A stretch of 64,000 nucleotides of DNA from Cynocephalus volans (Eukaryota; Chordata; Mammalia; Dermoptera; Cynocephalidae), in assembly GCF_027409185.1 (NCBI RefSeq), contig NC_084470.1:31615501-31679500 (forward strand), written 5' to 3'. The notes beneath the pieces were generated by a model. The model was not told where the DNA came from, did not search any database, and was given only the letters and a program-made list of their open reading frames with translations. Position numbers and translations under genes: made by a program. Positions 36,950 to 48,649 of this stretch are shown here, piece after piece. How positions within the stretch are numbered: the first letter of the stretch is position 1; each line of letters begins with the position of its first letter.

Positions 36950-37560
36950 GTTTCAGTCAGGATCTGGGCAAGAAAGATATAGAACACTCAAGCTATATGG
37001 TTGTTGAGAGGCATTTAATAAAGGAATTCTTTATTGAGATACGGGCCTGCTGATATCTACCAATAATAAGGGGTAGATACTCAAGGGCTAGTAATACTGG
37101 GGAGTCATTGCCACCCCTAGATCTTAAGGGGTGAGTAGAGAAAAGAGCTAGTGGAACCCAGAGAAAGCAACTCTAGCTGTAGAAAAGGTCTGCAAGAGAG
37201 GAACTGTGGCTTTTCAAAAAGGGATGTAGCAAACTTGTGGTGACACACAAATCAAGGGACCACAACCTCCTCTTCTGCCCTCCAGTGTCCCAGAGGTGTT
37301 TCCTACTCGTCAAACTGAACTTCAAGCCGGAGGACAAGGGAACCAGTTGATGTAGTCTGTACAGGTCAGCCTCTTGGGACACAGAGTAGGTTGGGAGTAG
37401 GGGTCTGGAGAGTGGATCTGAGGGGCAGAGATAGTATGTCCAGATCAGTGTAGGGCTGCTCTGAAGGGGCTGGTGAGTTCCAGTGCATGTAGAGTACCTT
37501 GACAACTCAGATCCTCCAAAGCTCCAAGCAATGCCAAGGCAGTAGGCTGCCATTTCTTGT
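36950..37560. mobile_element. Possible old LTR-like repeat
   Basis: tttcagtcaggatctgggca and gaggcatttaataaaggaat look like an ancient LTR or MER repeat. No reading frame of note; the 126-residue minus-strand ORF is not recognised as any protein. Confidence 0.35.
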
Positions 37561-37934
37561 AATGTAATTGAGGGGACTAGATCAATTAATCTCTAAAGAC
37601 TTTGGTGACTCCTTTTCAGGTAAGATTTGCCCAGGCTAAGATAGTGTTGGGTAGGCAGGCATGTTATATAGGAGAGTGATCCCCAGATTTTGAGATTACA
37701 TATTCCATTTATTTTTCTGCCACAGATCTCGTATCTTTTGATGGCCAAAAAAAAAAAGGCCCGTTTCTGTCCAGGACATTTTCATATTCACTAATATTCT
37801 GTTTTATATTGATCATTTATAGTAGATTTTAAGTTAAAAAAATGTACAACACTCTTGAGAGTCATTTTTACTAGTGTGTCTTAAAAACACAAACAAAACT
37901 AATAATTAAATTAATAGTTAAAAATTGTTATAGT

Positions 37935-38120
37935 GGGGCCGGCCCAGTGGCGCACTCGGGAGAGTGCAGCGCTTGGGAGTGCAGCGGCGCTCCTGCCGCG
38001 GGTTCGGATTCTGTATAGGAATGGCCGGTGCGCTCACTGGCTGAGCGCGGTGCAGACGACACCAAGCCAAGGGTTGCAATCCCCTTACCGGTCACAAAAA
38101 GGACAAAAAAAAAAAAAAAA
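37935..38120 (+). mobile_element. Young dimeric tRNA-derived SINE (copy 1)
   Basis: A GC-rich body of about 165 bp on an AT-rich background. It holds two tRNA-like units, with box-B-like ggttcggattc in the first and gggttgcaatcccc in the second, then a short linker and a poly(A) tail. A 15-bp duplication, aaaaattgttatagt, flanks it exactly at 37920-37934 and 38116-38130. The family resembles the colugo CYN or horseshoe-bat Rhin-1 SINEs from memory. It shares nearly all of its length with the copy at 62748. Confidence 0.9.
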
Positions 38121-38130
38121 TTGTTATAGT

Positions 38131-39389
38131 GTTGCTGAGTAGTTTTTACTGCTCTGATATTAAAACTCAGAAGTAGATAAGATATAGAAGTTGTAGTGTT
38201 GGTAACAATTTTTATTGATAGACTAAAATCTAACAAACAAAAATAATAATTATATGATACATGGATTGTAGTCATTGAGATGGGACATGAAACAACTGAT
38301 GTGATGTAAAGGCTGATCGAGAACCAGACTCATCAGCAATATTTTAATAAATGAGGGAGAATACTCATCCAAATATCAAAAATGCTTCTGGTAGCTTCAC
38401 CAAGTGTTTATACTAACAATTACTTTTCATTCATAAATGAAGTTTAAATTATTAGGTTTCTTGGTTATCATTTATATTTACTCCCAGGTACCCAGGTGAA
38501 TTTGCTGCTGAGTGGAGTGATTAATTTATGTCTGTTTTACAAACTAAAATATAGAGCAGAGGTCCCAGTTCAGAACAGTCAATAATGCTGAGATGATTAG
38601 TGCAATGCTGTGTTGTTACCTCAAATGATCTTATATTTAGTAAAAACTAGAATGTTTATAGCTCTTATTTCTCTGGTTATATTAATGGAGTTTTCTGAGG
38701 AGTCATTTGAGGTTCTGTAGGATGTTAAAGTTTGTCATTTGCAGAAAGTACACCATACTCCTGTCTCTGTTTTTAGAAATATCCTGCTCTGTTTAAGGGG
38801 AAAAGCCGTGTGAGCAGGAGTTTGGGATCCTGCAAAGTGTGTCAACATTTTTTATGGAGCTGAAGAAAGTGAGCCTGATCAAAGATTGCCAGGGAAATAA
38901 CAGTTAAGACTATGCTGGTGGCAGATAAGAAATCAGTGACACCAGAAGATGGAGAGAATGTTAGAGCAGCAGAAATTCAAGGATTATCCCAGGCAAGTAG
39001 ATCAAAGATATGTGTGGTTTGTCAAGAAAGGAAGACACTGGAAAAGACACTGAGTGTCTATGTTTGTTTTCTGCTGGTCTGCTGAAGGTGACAGATGGCT
39101 AATTCTTTGCAGGTAGAAGATTCTTAGGTGACCATGGAAATTGGGCAAGAGAAATTCTTCATCATTGTTATTAAAAATGAACAAACAAAACAAAACCATG
39201 TTATATTTTTTGCCATTTCTCGAAATTAATGCCCTGGGCTGTCCCATTGGCTGGGGAAAGAAGTTGCCCTTTGCCTACCTCTCATTTTCTCCTCCTCACC
39301 TTCGCTTCATGAGCTTCTGCTTATCTTATCTATCTTTACAAACTACTTTTTAAATCGCCACTTCTCTTGATTCTCTGAGGCTAGAGGCT
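38131..39389. other. Unassigned AT-rich sequence
   Basis: Nothing recognised between the young SINE and the L2 fragment. Confidence 0.4.
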
Positions 39390-39577
39390 ACTACCTTGTA
39401 ATACATCCTCTTAGCATCTTACTATGTTTACACCCAGCACATGCAATGACTGTATTTATTTCTGAGACCACTTGTTTGTCTGTCTTCCTAATACACAGTA
39501 CCTCAATGAGTATGGGAGCTGTCTTCTTAGTTTCATTATAATCCCCAGTGTCTAATGCATAACAGTTACTCCCCACA
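39390..39577 (+). mobile_element. LINE2 (L2) 3' end, sense
   Basis: tgactgtatttatttctgag, atgggagctgtcttcttag and ataatccccagtgtctaatg follow L2 order. MITE copy 3 starts directly after it. Confidence 0.6.
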
Positions 39578-39579
39578 TA

Positions 39580-39648
39580 CAAGGGCACCTCAAAAATTCA
39601 TGGAAAGATTAGTATTATCTTCTAATACTACTTTTTGAAGTACCCTCA
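39580..39648. mobile_element. Mariner-like MITE (copy 3), internally deleted
   Basis: Starts caagggcacctcaaaaattc and ends ctttttgaagtaccctca, flanked by TA (39578-39579, 39649-39650). The right arm lacks about 13 bp that the other copies have. It sits at the 3' end of an L2 fragment. Confidence 0.7.
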
Positions 39649-39834
39649 TATTTGTTACATTCTCAGTTAAAGAATCAGGGTGAGCAATAATATTTAATCC
39701 TAGAGTCTTTCCTCTTAAACAATCTTTCAGTTGCCATTGGTACTCTGGTCCCTTCAGCACATTTCGGGGCCCACCATCTGACATCCAACTGCCAGCATCT
39801 GCGACTATTTGCCTGAGTACTCTCTTTCGTGGAG

Positions 39835-40180
39835 ACTGCTCTGCTTGAATGTTGAATAAGCCAGATGTGCTTGGGAATTAATGCAGCCTTGAGCCTCCCT
39901 CAATCAATGACTGTGGGAGTTGGTGGATGGGCACCCCAGCTCCTTTGTCTGTTGGGTGAGATAACTCTGAGGATATGTTCCACATTGACTCCCAGAACTC
40001 CACAGTGGGATTAATCTCCAGTTGACCCAATGGGAACTTGATCCATAATCCTCTAATGGCTACCTATCTTTTGTCTCATTACCCCATTCCCCTTCTGGAC
40101 TTTCTTGGAAACTTCTCCCTAATAAATTATTTGTATTTGAGTCCTTGTCTCAACGTTTGCTTCTGGGAAAAATCCAAAGT
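39835..40180 (+). mobile_element. LTR-like old repeat
   Basis: gaagttttctccc-type text is replaced here by ttggaaacttctccctaata, then gtccttgtctcaacgtttgc and ttctgggaaaaatccaaagt. The terminal part matches 3845-3895. Probably an ERVL/MaLR-age LTR. Confidence 0.45.
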
Positions 40181-40659
40181 AAGTATGCTTCATAGAAGGC
40201 ACTAGAATGGTTCCAAGCCAGTGAAGGGAAACGTGTGTACACATGTGTCTCCATGCATAGATATTAAGACTTCAGTCTTACTTATCTTTGCCTTTTTAGT
40301 TTCCTAAATGATCTTCTTTTATATATTTCTAATGGTAATTTGCTGTCAAAAAGCCGAAGAAGATTTATGAAGCATCTTCAATCCAAGGTTGAATAAATGA
40401 GTATAGTCCCAACTGTAGCACACCGACCTCCTGCCCCTTCACAACTATGCTTTTCAGTCTGCCAGCTTCACCCTCTGTCTCATCCCTGATTTGAGGAACT
40501 TGTCCCTGCTTTGTGCTGCAGCACTTGTAGCTGAGAGGGCCAGTAGGCAGAGGAATTTCAGTGTCAATGCTTTGGAGGCACACGGTATTGAATTACAGGT
40601 GTGTCAAAATGCACAGTTACATTGTTAAATTTGCATGACTGTCTGGAATCAGATTTGAC

Positions 40660-40995
40660 TGTTTTTTGAAATGCATGACATTTTAAAGTCTTCTTCAGGT
40701 CTTTGCTCAAATTTGATCTTGTCAATGAAACTTTCCCTGAAAACACTTTCAAAATTTCAAACTTCATGTCCCATGCCCCAGCACTCACTCCCACACTTCC
40801 CACTTCCCTTACCAAATTTCATTCAGAGAACTTGGTATCAGCTGACATTCCTATATTTTTTTATATTCTTACTGTCCATCTCCCTGAGAAGTAAGCTCAA
40901 TGGGGACAGGGATTTTTGTCTGTTTTATTAACACCTTTGTTCCTGGGGCACATAGGAGGCATTTAATCTGTATTTGTTGAATAAACAAATGAATG
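40660..40995 (+). mobile_element. LINE2 (L2) 3' end, sense
   Basis: cttcaggtctttgctcaaat, aatggggacagggatttttg and the terminal tatttgttgaataaacaaat are diagnostic of L2. Confidence 0.8.
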
Positions 40996-42365
40996 GATTT
41001 TGATACTGAATATCATACATGTTAAAATGACTGTAACTATACATACAAGAAATCTGAAAGGCTGTGGATAGTCGGTTGTCTTTATAGCTACATTTATACT
41101 TATCAGACCCTGGAGCCTTGGATTCTGGTTGGACACTATAGACATTTAGAAATTGAGAATCAAGAAGCATTTTCTTTGACATATTAAAAAAATGATGATT
41201 TTTAAAGATTCTATCAACTTACTTGGACTTTTTAATGTTCTCTAAGACCATTAGGAATCCCAAAGTACTACAAGCAGGTGAATAACAGCAACAGCAACAA
41301 CAACAAAGGCCTCCTTTGGTTCACTTTTTTAAGTGCAAGGTTTTCCTCTTCCATCTTATATTGCTACCTAATGGTCTGATCTATGAGTTCCCTCCAGCCA
41401 CCGGTTGAATGCCTCATAATGAATAATGGTCTAGCACAGTCAGGCTGTGATGGTTATGGGGAATAAAAGAGAACAGAGAAACCCACAACCTGGTGGTATC
41501 CATCCCTCATCACTGGTTCATCATAATACAATTGCCTGTATCAGAAACCTGCATGAGTAGCCATTCTTTTTGTGTAAAATCCTGGACAGTGAGAAATTAG
41601 GCATTCCATTTGCACAAGAATGCATCAATTAAAATTTACTCAAATGAATTCTCCTCTTTCTTCCTGATCCTTGTTCTCCCCCCACCCCCTTTTTCTTTTT
41701 TTCCTAGCTAGGACTCCAGTACAATCTCAAACCCTTGTCATGTTCCAAATCTTAGAGAAGATTCCTACAGTGGTTCACCATTAAGCGTGATATTCACTGT
41801 ACCTTGTCTGTACATATTCTTTATCTGGTTAGGAAAAAGAAAAGCAAGTAATTTCTAGCCTTAGTTTGCTAAAAGTTTCTTTTCTAAATATAAATAAATA
41901 CTGATTTTGGCAAGCCTTTTCCAGAATTTATTGACATAATTATATAATTTTTTCTCTTATTTGGCTACTGTATAAATTTATATGAACTGATTTTCCAAAG
42001 TTAAAACACCTTTACAAGCTTGAGATAACCTTAAGTTGTTCATGTATTTTGGCTTTTTATAAATTGCTGGATTCATTTTGCTAATATTTTGTGTAGAATA
42101 TTTTCATCTACATATGAATTTGTCGTGCAATTTTCCTTTCTTGCTCTGTCTTTTTCATGTTGGGCATCAGAGTCATGTGAGCCTCATAAAGTGAATTGAA
42201 GAGTTATTTTCTTTATTTCTTCTCTAGAAGATTTTGTTTATTGTTGAAATTGCTTGTCCCATGATTGTTTAGTAGAATTAACCAATAAAGTCATGTGGGC
42301 CTGACCACTATATAGCTATCGGAATAGGTAAGTATATACATATATATATTTATATATATTTTAAA
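40996..42365. other. Unassigned AT-rich sequence
   Basis: Possible old L1 remnants (gatttttccaaagttaaaac type) near 41900-42250; an AT-rich simple stretch at 42335-42365. Confidence 0.35.
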
Positions 42366-43045
42366 TGACATTCCAAGTGCTGACAAGGATGTGGAGCAAC
42401 AGGAACTGCTAGTGGGGAGCAAATTGGTACAGCCACTTTGAGCAGCACTTTGGCAGTTTCTTACTAAGTTAAACATACACTTCCCATATAACCCAGCAAT
42501 CCCACTCCTAAGTATTTACCCCAGAGAAATAAAAACATATGTGCACACAAAGAGCTGTATGATAATGTTTATCGAAGCTGTATTCATAATTGCCAAAAAA
42601 CTGGAAACAATCCAATTGTTCATCAACTCGTGCAAGGATAAACAAATTGTGCATCCATAGAATGGCATTTTCAGCATCAAAAAGGAATGGACCACTTATA
42701 TATATAACCACATGGAAGAATCTCCAAACCTTTATGCTAAAAGACAAAAAGTCAGGCAAATGGCTACATATTGCATGATTCCATTTATATAACATGCAGA
42801 GAAAGACAGAGCTACAGGTTCAGAATTGAAGGCAGTGGTTGCCAGGAGCTGGAGAAGGGAATGGAAGAGAGAAGGGAGTGAAATACAAAGGCATGTAAAG
42901 GTTGGGGTGATGCAAATACTCTCTGTCTAGATTGTGGTGATGGTTACATGACTGTAAATACTTGTCAAAACTCATTGAACTATACACCTAAGAAGTATGA
43001 ATTTTACTCTATGCAAATTACACCTCAATAAATTTGATAAAAAAC
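42366..43045 (+). mobile_element. L1M-type 3' end, sense
   Basis: Sense landmarks of an older L1: caaggatgtggagcaacagg, cagcaatcccactcctaagt, catggaagaatctccaaacc, then the 3'UTR phrases caggagctggagaaggg and tgaactatacacctaagaag, ending in an A-rich tail. Many lineage indels, so older than the elements at 48650 and 53498. Confidence 0.88.
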
Positions 43046-43089
43046 AACCCTGGGACTAAAGTTACTTTATGAGAATATTTAAACTACTA

Positions 43090-44298
43090 ATTCACTTCCT
43101 CTAATTATGGGAGTATTCAGGTTTTCTAATCCTTCTAATTTTTTTCCTAGGTATTTGACCTCTTTTTTAACTTCTTGCCTTAACACTGTCTTTCTAATAT
43201 TTGTTGTATGCATACTTATGTCTTCCTTTTCATTTCTGATTGTGTTTATTTGTGCCTTCCCTTTTATTAGTAAAATTTGAACAGAGATTTTTACATTTTA
43301 TTAGTATTTATAAAGCACCATCTTTTGGTTTCTTTGATCCATTCCATTATAAAATTTGTTTTCTGTTTTGTTATTTTCCACTCTTTTTTATTTCTTTTCT
43401 TTTAATTTGTGTTTGTCAAATACAAAGTAAATCTTATCTTTGAATAAATCTTACCTCATTAATTTTTAACTTTTCCTTATTTTTCAGTGTAAGCATTTAA
43501 TACAGTACATTTAAAATACTGTCTCTGCTGCATCCCACAAGTTTTAACAGGTAGTGTTTTTAAATTCTTTCTTTGTAATAATTTCTAATTATAGAAATCA
43601 TATACTGTACTTTCTTCTTTGACCCTTGGATTTCTTAGCAGATGTTCCTTAACTTTGCAACTTATGGGGGTTTTCATAGTTATCTTTCAATTATTACTAG
43701 ATGAATTGCATAGTGATGAGAGAACGTATTGTTTTACGTCAGTCCTTTGAGCTTTGTTGATACCTGCTTAATGGACAAATTTTATAAATGTCATGTAGGG
43801 TAAAAAATGATGTGATCTGTAAAGATGCTGGTTGCAGAGCTTAATATATATTTATTTTACCAAACTTGTTACTTACTTCTTTTTTTGTCTGTCTGTCTGT
43901 GTGGTCCACCAATTACTATAGTGTGTCTAAGTATGGGTTTCTCCCCATCTTTCATAAATTTATTGGGGCTTATTAATATGCAGATTGGTGATTATCATCA
44001 GTTTTTGAAAGTTTTCAATCTTTATATCTTTAGATATCACTTCTGTGCCATTTTCTTTTCTTTTTCTGGAACTCCAATTAGACATACATTAGAACTTCGC
44101 ACTCCATTTTCCACTTAGGCTAATCTCTTTTTCTCCCCATATTTTTGTCTCTCTGCCCTGTCTTTTAGATTTTGTTCCTTACCCCCCAGGCTGGTTCTGT
44201 TGGTTCTGCTATTAGGTGTACTCATTAAGAACATAATCTCAATTTTATTTTTAATTTATTGAGGTTCTGTTTGGCTCTTGACAAATCTGCTTGCTGTT
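43090..44298 (-). mobile_element. Ancient L1 ORF2, antisense
   Basis: T-rich antisense L1 with phrases such as caccatcttttggtttcttt (complement of an ORF2 segment) and text on 'lets of agaacg' type ORF2 codons now broken. It appears to be the sequence into which MITE copy 4 inserted. Limits are approximate. Confidence 0.6.
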
Positions 44299-44317
44299 AT
44301 TTGAGGGGTTTTCAAAA

Positions 44318-44328
44318 AAGTTCATGGA
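44318..44328. repeat. Target-site duplication, left copy, KRT19 retrocopy
   Basis: aagttcatgga recurs at 45731-45741. The target was the terminal inverted repeat of a MITE, so the duplicated sequence is itself MITE sequence. The upstream A-run is a plausible L1 endonuclease site. Confidence 0.85.
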
Positions 44329-45730
44329 GCTCTGCCGACTACAGCTCCTCCAGTCAGTGTCGCCTGTGTCCTCTGACTCACCATGACTTCCTACAGCTGT
44401 CGCCAGTCCTCAGCCATCTCTCTGCCCTGAGCTTTAGGGCAGGAGGAGTCTTCTGCATGCACAGCATCCATGGGGGTTGGGGGAGTGGGGCTCTGGTGGC
44501 CTCGGGTCCGTGTCCTCTGCCCACTTTGTGTCTTCTGCTGGGAGCTACGCCGCCGCTATGCAGGTGGCTTTATCAGCACCCTGGCAGGGTCCATCAGGCT
44601 CCTGGTGGGCAACGAGAACATCACTGTGCAGAACCTCAGCGACAACTTGGCCTTCTACCTGGACAAATTGTGCACCCTGGGGGAGGCCAACAGCGAGCTG
44701 GAGGTGAAGATCCATGACTGGTACCAAAAGCAGGAGCCAGGACCCTGCAGTGACTATAGCCATTACTTCAAGACCATCCAGGACCTGCAGGCCAAGATTC
44801 TTGCTGCCACCATTGAGAACTCCAAGATTGTCCTGCAGATTGACAATGCCTGTCTGGCTACTGGTGACTTCTGAACCAAGTTTGGAAGTGAGCAGGCCCT
44901 GTGTCTGAACATGCAGGCTGACATCAACGGGCTGTGCAAGGTGCGGGACGAGTTGACCCTGGCCCGGACTGACCTGGAGATGCAGATCAAAGGCCTGAAG
45001 GAGGAACTGGCCTACCTGAAGAAGAACCACGAGGAGGAAGTCAGTGCCTTGAAGGACCAGGGAGGTGGCCAGGTCAATGTGCAGGTAGATCTTACTCCAG
45101 GCATCGACCTAACCAATATCCTGAATGACATGAGAAGCCAATATGAAGCCACGGCTGAGCAGAACAGGAAGGATGCCGAAACCAGATTCATCAGCCAGAC
45201 GGACGTCCTGAAAGTGGGAGTCGACTGCAAGAAGGAGCAGCTCCAGATAAGCAAGTCCGTGGTCACTGACCTGCGACGTACCCTCCAGGGTCTTGAGATT
45301 GAGCTGCAGTTGCAGCACAGCATGAAAGCCACCCTGCAAGGCACAGTGGCGGAAACAGGGGCCCACTCTAGAGCCCAGCTGGTGTAGACCCTGTGCTGAT
45401 CACTGGTATTGAAGCCCAGCTGAGTGAAGTGCGTGCTGACAGCCAGCTGCAGAACCAGGAGTACCCTCAGCTCAGGGACATCGAGTCGCGGCTGGAGCAG
45501 GAGATCGACACCTTCCACAATCTGTCCGAGGTCCAGGACGCCCACTACAACAACCTACCCACCTTCAAGGTCCTCTGAGTTGGCAGGCTCCTGGGCTCCT
45601 GCCCTCCACAGAAGGATTCCTTTGGGTAGGGGCATGGGAGAGGAGGGACCCTTACTCCTGGCTTTTCTCCTGACCTGCCAATAAAACTTATTGCCAGTAA
45701 AACTTATTTGGGGGGTGGGGTGCAGGGGGG
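44329..45730 (+). pseudogene. KRT19P-like: Processed KRT19 (keratin 19) pseudogene
   Basis: An intronless copy of a type I keratin mRNA. The degraded start is ATG at 44383 (MTSYSCRQSSA, close to keratin 19), with an in-frame TGA at 44428-44430. Head-domain remnants follow. A long rod is still readable: the helix-initiation region (LAFYLDK, from about 44645), the [10 protein letters not shown] segment, [23 protein letters not shown], and the helix-termination region ([11 protein letters not shown]). The product ends HYNN..KVL and stops at TGA 45576-45578. Ending right after the rod with almost no tail is specific to keratin 19 among type I keratins. It is dead: besides the early stop there is TGA at 44872-44874, a stop at 45385-45387 and an adjacent one-base frameshift before LITGIEAQ. 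The 3'UTR resembles KRT19 and carries AATAAA at 45680-45685. Keratin 19 is a simple-epithelium intermediate-filament protein; this copy cannot make it. Confidence 0.93.
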
Positions 45731-45741
45731 AAGTTCATGGA
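45731..45741. repeat. Target-site duplication, right copy, KRT19 retrocopy
   Basis: Exact 11-bp partner of 44318-44328. From here the MITE resumes and runs to its right terminus near 45797. Confidence 0.85.
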
Positions 45742-45799
45742 AAGATTTGTGTTATCTTCTAATTCTATTTTTCCATGAACTTTTTGAAGTACCCTCATA

Positions 45800-46900
45800 T
45801 TTTCAACCTTTTTTTTTATTCTTGAACCTTATAAAGTTTACTTATTGTATATTTTTGTCTAATTCTATATATTTTCTTACCATTCTCATGCACAATGCCC
45901 AGTTTTCTTGTGGATTTAGTAATTTTTGACTGAAAGCTGCTCATTTCCCTTGGAACGTTATCTTTGAAAATTCTTTGAAGACTGGGATAAAAATAGTGCC
46001 TTGTTTATTTTTGTTAGGTGCTTGAAGATATTACCAGTCCAAGATCACTTTAAACTGAATCTTCACTTGAAATTTTTCACATCAGCCAGGTAGTAGGAAT
46101 TCAGGCTATAAGCTCTTGACAGCTGACTTGTGATTATGAGCTCTCAGGAAATATATTTCCCTTTTCTACTTAGCACCAAGATTTAAGACAGGTCTTATTT
46201 TCAGATGCTTTGAAGTGGATGGAGTTTTATTCCATTAAGTGTATAAGACTTTGTGGACATAGAATGGTAATCTCTTTGTAGACTCCTCACCCTGAGTAGG
46301 CTCTAAGCCTTGTTTTCTGTCCCTGAAGTCACCCTCGGTTGTAAAAACCCAGTGGTTAAGTGTGCCTGGTTTGGTAAATGATTTCAAGATGAAAACTGGT
46401 TTTGGTGCTCTAGGCTCTGCCTTCTTTTGGTTTTAAGCCTGAAATTTTCACATTCTCATGCCAGATCATGGATGCTTTTCTATACTTCATTCATCATGTT
46501 ATCGTTGTTTTCAGCAGGAGTGTTAGTCAACTTACATAGTCTTCCATATATTTTGGAAATGGAGGTCCAAATCCTTTCTTTTCAAAATCTGACTGAGGGA
46601 CGGCTAGTAAATTTTATCATGAGTGCTAACCCCAGTTAGTTGCAAGCAATTAACTGTAGTCTTTGGTTGAGAAGTATTCTGAGGCTATATCTAGACGCAG
46701 AGGTTAAGAATGTTGTATTTGTTTGTGATGTTCCGAACCGGGCTAATGTGAGAATTGGGGATGGGAGTGGCATATATGCTACATATTGTCCATCCATGAC
46801 CTATTTCCTGATTATTTTGAATGTTTCAAAGAACTACCATTGGACTGTTCCTATGGTGTTCTTGATTCTGTGTTCCAGAACTCAGTGAGTAACAGAGTCT
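45800..46900. mobile_element. Probable old L1-type or LTR-like sequence right of MITE copy 4
   Basis: T-rich sequence resembling antisense repeat (for example gaaagctgctcatttccc), possibly the continuation of the element at 43090-44298. I cannot name the family; nothing in it looks coding. Confidence 0.35.
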
Positions 46901-48649
46901 TCCTGACACATTTTATATGGAGCTTACCAGGTTTTAGCATTTGAGTAGACTTATTAATTAAAGGGAAAAGTGAAAGAGTCTATTAGAGAATTTCTGATGA
47001 TTATCAGATTAAAGGTAAAACACCATAGTAATTAATCTGGGTGGTGTGATCTCCTATATTTCCAGTTCCAGTTGTCTCATATTTTCTTCTCTGTTCTTAA
47101 GCTCTGCTATAAAAAGTAAATAAGAATTTTGGAGCTATTCATAGCCTTTTGGAAGTAACATCTATAAAAATATTCTTTTATGGTTGTATTTTTGAGAGAT
47201 GATACTAACTTTGAGTGGGAGACAGGTAAAGAAAAGGCTTATAGGAAGATATTGATGATGGTGGTGGACAATTAGAAAAAGAAAAGTTTGAGTGCCATTG
47301 AATTATTGTTGTCAATTTGATTACTCCTTACAGTAGAAACCAACCAGTACTAGACCAGGATATGTCCACCTTATCCTGGACAAAAATTTTTTTATCACAT
47401 TTCAAAATCAAATGGCTAGGCATGTGCAGATTCAGTACAAATAGAGCTCCTGTCCCTGATTAGGCATTTTTTCTTTCTTCTTTTTTTTTTTAAAGTCAGC
47501 CATGTTACTTCTCATAATCTAATGACATTTATAAGTACTGAATGTGGGTTTTAGAATCTATGCTGATTATATGACAAAGAAAAGATAGGAGTTTGCCTTA
47601 AGTCAATATAAGCAAAAAAAAAAAAAAAAAAAAAAAAAGAAGGAGTAAGACTTCACTGAGGTAGGACAGAAATGAAAATGTTTATAATTGGTATCAGTAG
47701 ACACTTTTGTTGGTTGAGACTATTTAATACTGATACTGAAATTTATTGGTAAATTGAGACCAGGCAACTGAAGAAATACTCAAAATTAAAGGAGAAAATA
47801 TGAGCTAGAGAAAATGTGTGAAAGAGAGAGAGGTGACCAGACCTTCCCATGGCTATAAACTACTCAAAAACTAAGCCCTGAATTTTACCTCCTCCTGCCT
47901 CCTAAAATACCACCTTCTGTTATCTTCCTTCCTGAATCTTCTACTCTGTCTTCTCTCCCTCTCAGCATAGAAATGAGCTTAGGCCTCTTCCATCTTAAAA
48001 ATACACAAGCAAACAAACAAGCAAAACTATGTCACTTGACCTTAAATTCTCTTCGATTTCCTGCTCAATCTTTCCTTTTGTAAAATTTCTTTTTCAAAAA
48101 GAAATCTGGTCTCATGGTCTTCTCTTTTGCACCTCTATGCACAGTAACCAGCTTCTCACCTCCGCTACCACGCTAAAATCCTCTTCTACCAAGGTCACCG
48201 AATGGAGTTCTTAAACCCAGTGGGCACCCCTCTCTGTCTTTACCCTGCTGTACTCAGACACCCCTCTCCTAAGACCTAGTATCAACACCACTGCCTGCAT
48301 TAAACGTTTCCAATGTTGTTCCACTTAAGGAACTTCTTATGTTTCTAGTTTTTTCAGCCTTCATTTCTTGTCACCTCAAACAGAAAAGAAACTTGTAGTG
48401 TGGTTTTCTCATAATAAGTGTTGAGAGGCTGTTGAATCAGGTGGCAATTTAAAATGTAGAGTGAGGATTTTTTTTTATGTTTACATAAGATTTTTAAAGA
48501 TAAATTGAACCACAAAGCTTATAATAAAAGCCAACACGCCTTTATCCCATCTCTACCAATACACCTGCTTTCAAAGGTGACCACTTAGAACTCTTAATAA
48601 TTGTTGTTTTGCATTTAATTTCATATTTTCTTTTTTTGTTGCATCATTT
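46901..48649. other. Unassigned sequence
   Basis: Holds the 24-base A-tract. 47890-48210 is C/T-rich and may be decayed L2 or CR1-type sequence. Confidence 0.35.
47615..47638. repeat. A-tract of 24
   Basis: Pure A. It could be the tail of an unrecognised insertion upstream; no flanking duplication was found. Other A/T runs lie at 2020-2038, 13924-13941 and 28421-28440. Confidence 0.9.

Larger units (their letters stand above)
44302..45797. mobile_element. Mariner-like MITE (copy 4), split by the KRT19 retrocopy
   Basis: Left end tgagggg at 44302, through ttcaaaaaagttcatgga to 44328. After the retrocopy the element continues at 45731 and ends ctttttgaagtaccctca at 45797, followed by TA. The two parts join into one roughly 85-bp palindromic element like those at 13293, 27468 and 39580. 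Confidence 0.8.

Noticed and set aside
37933-38142. ORFs over the young SINEs (also 62759-62944)
   Set aside because: They share sequence only because both are the same SINE; no protein is implied.
44545-45545. Minus-strand ORFs of 161 and 177 codons
   Set aside because: Antisense shadows of the keratin coiled-coil sequence. Keratin-like residues occur only on the plus strand.
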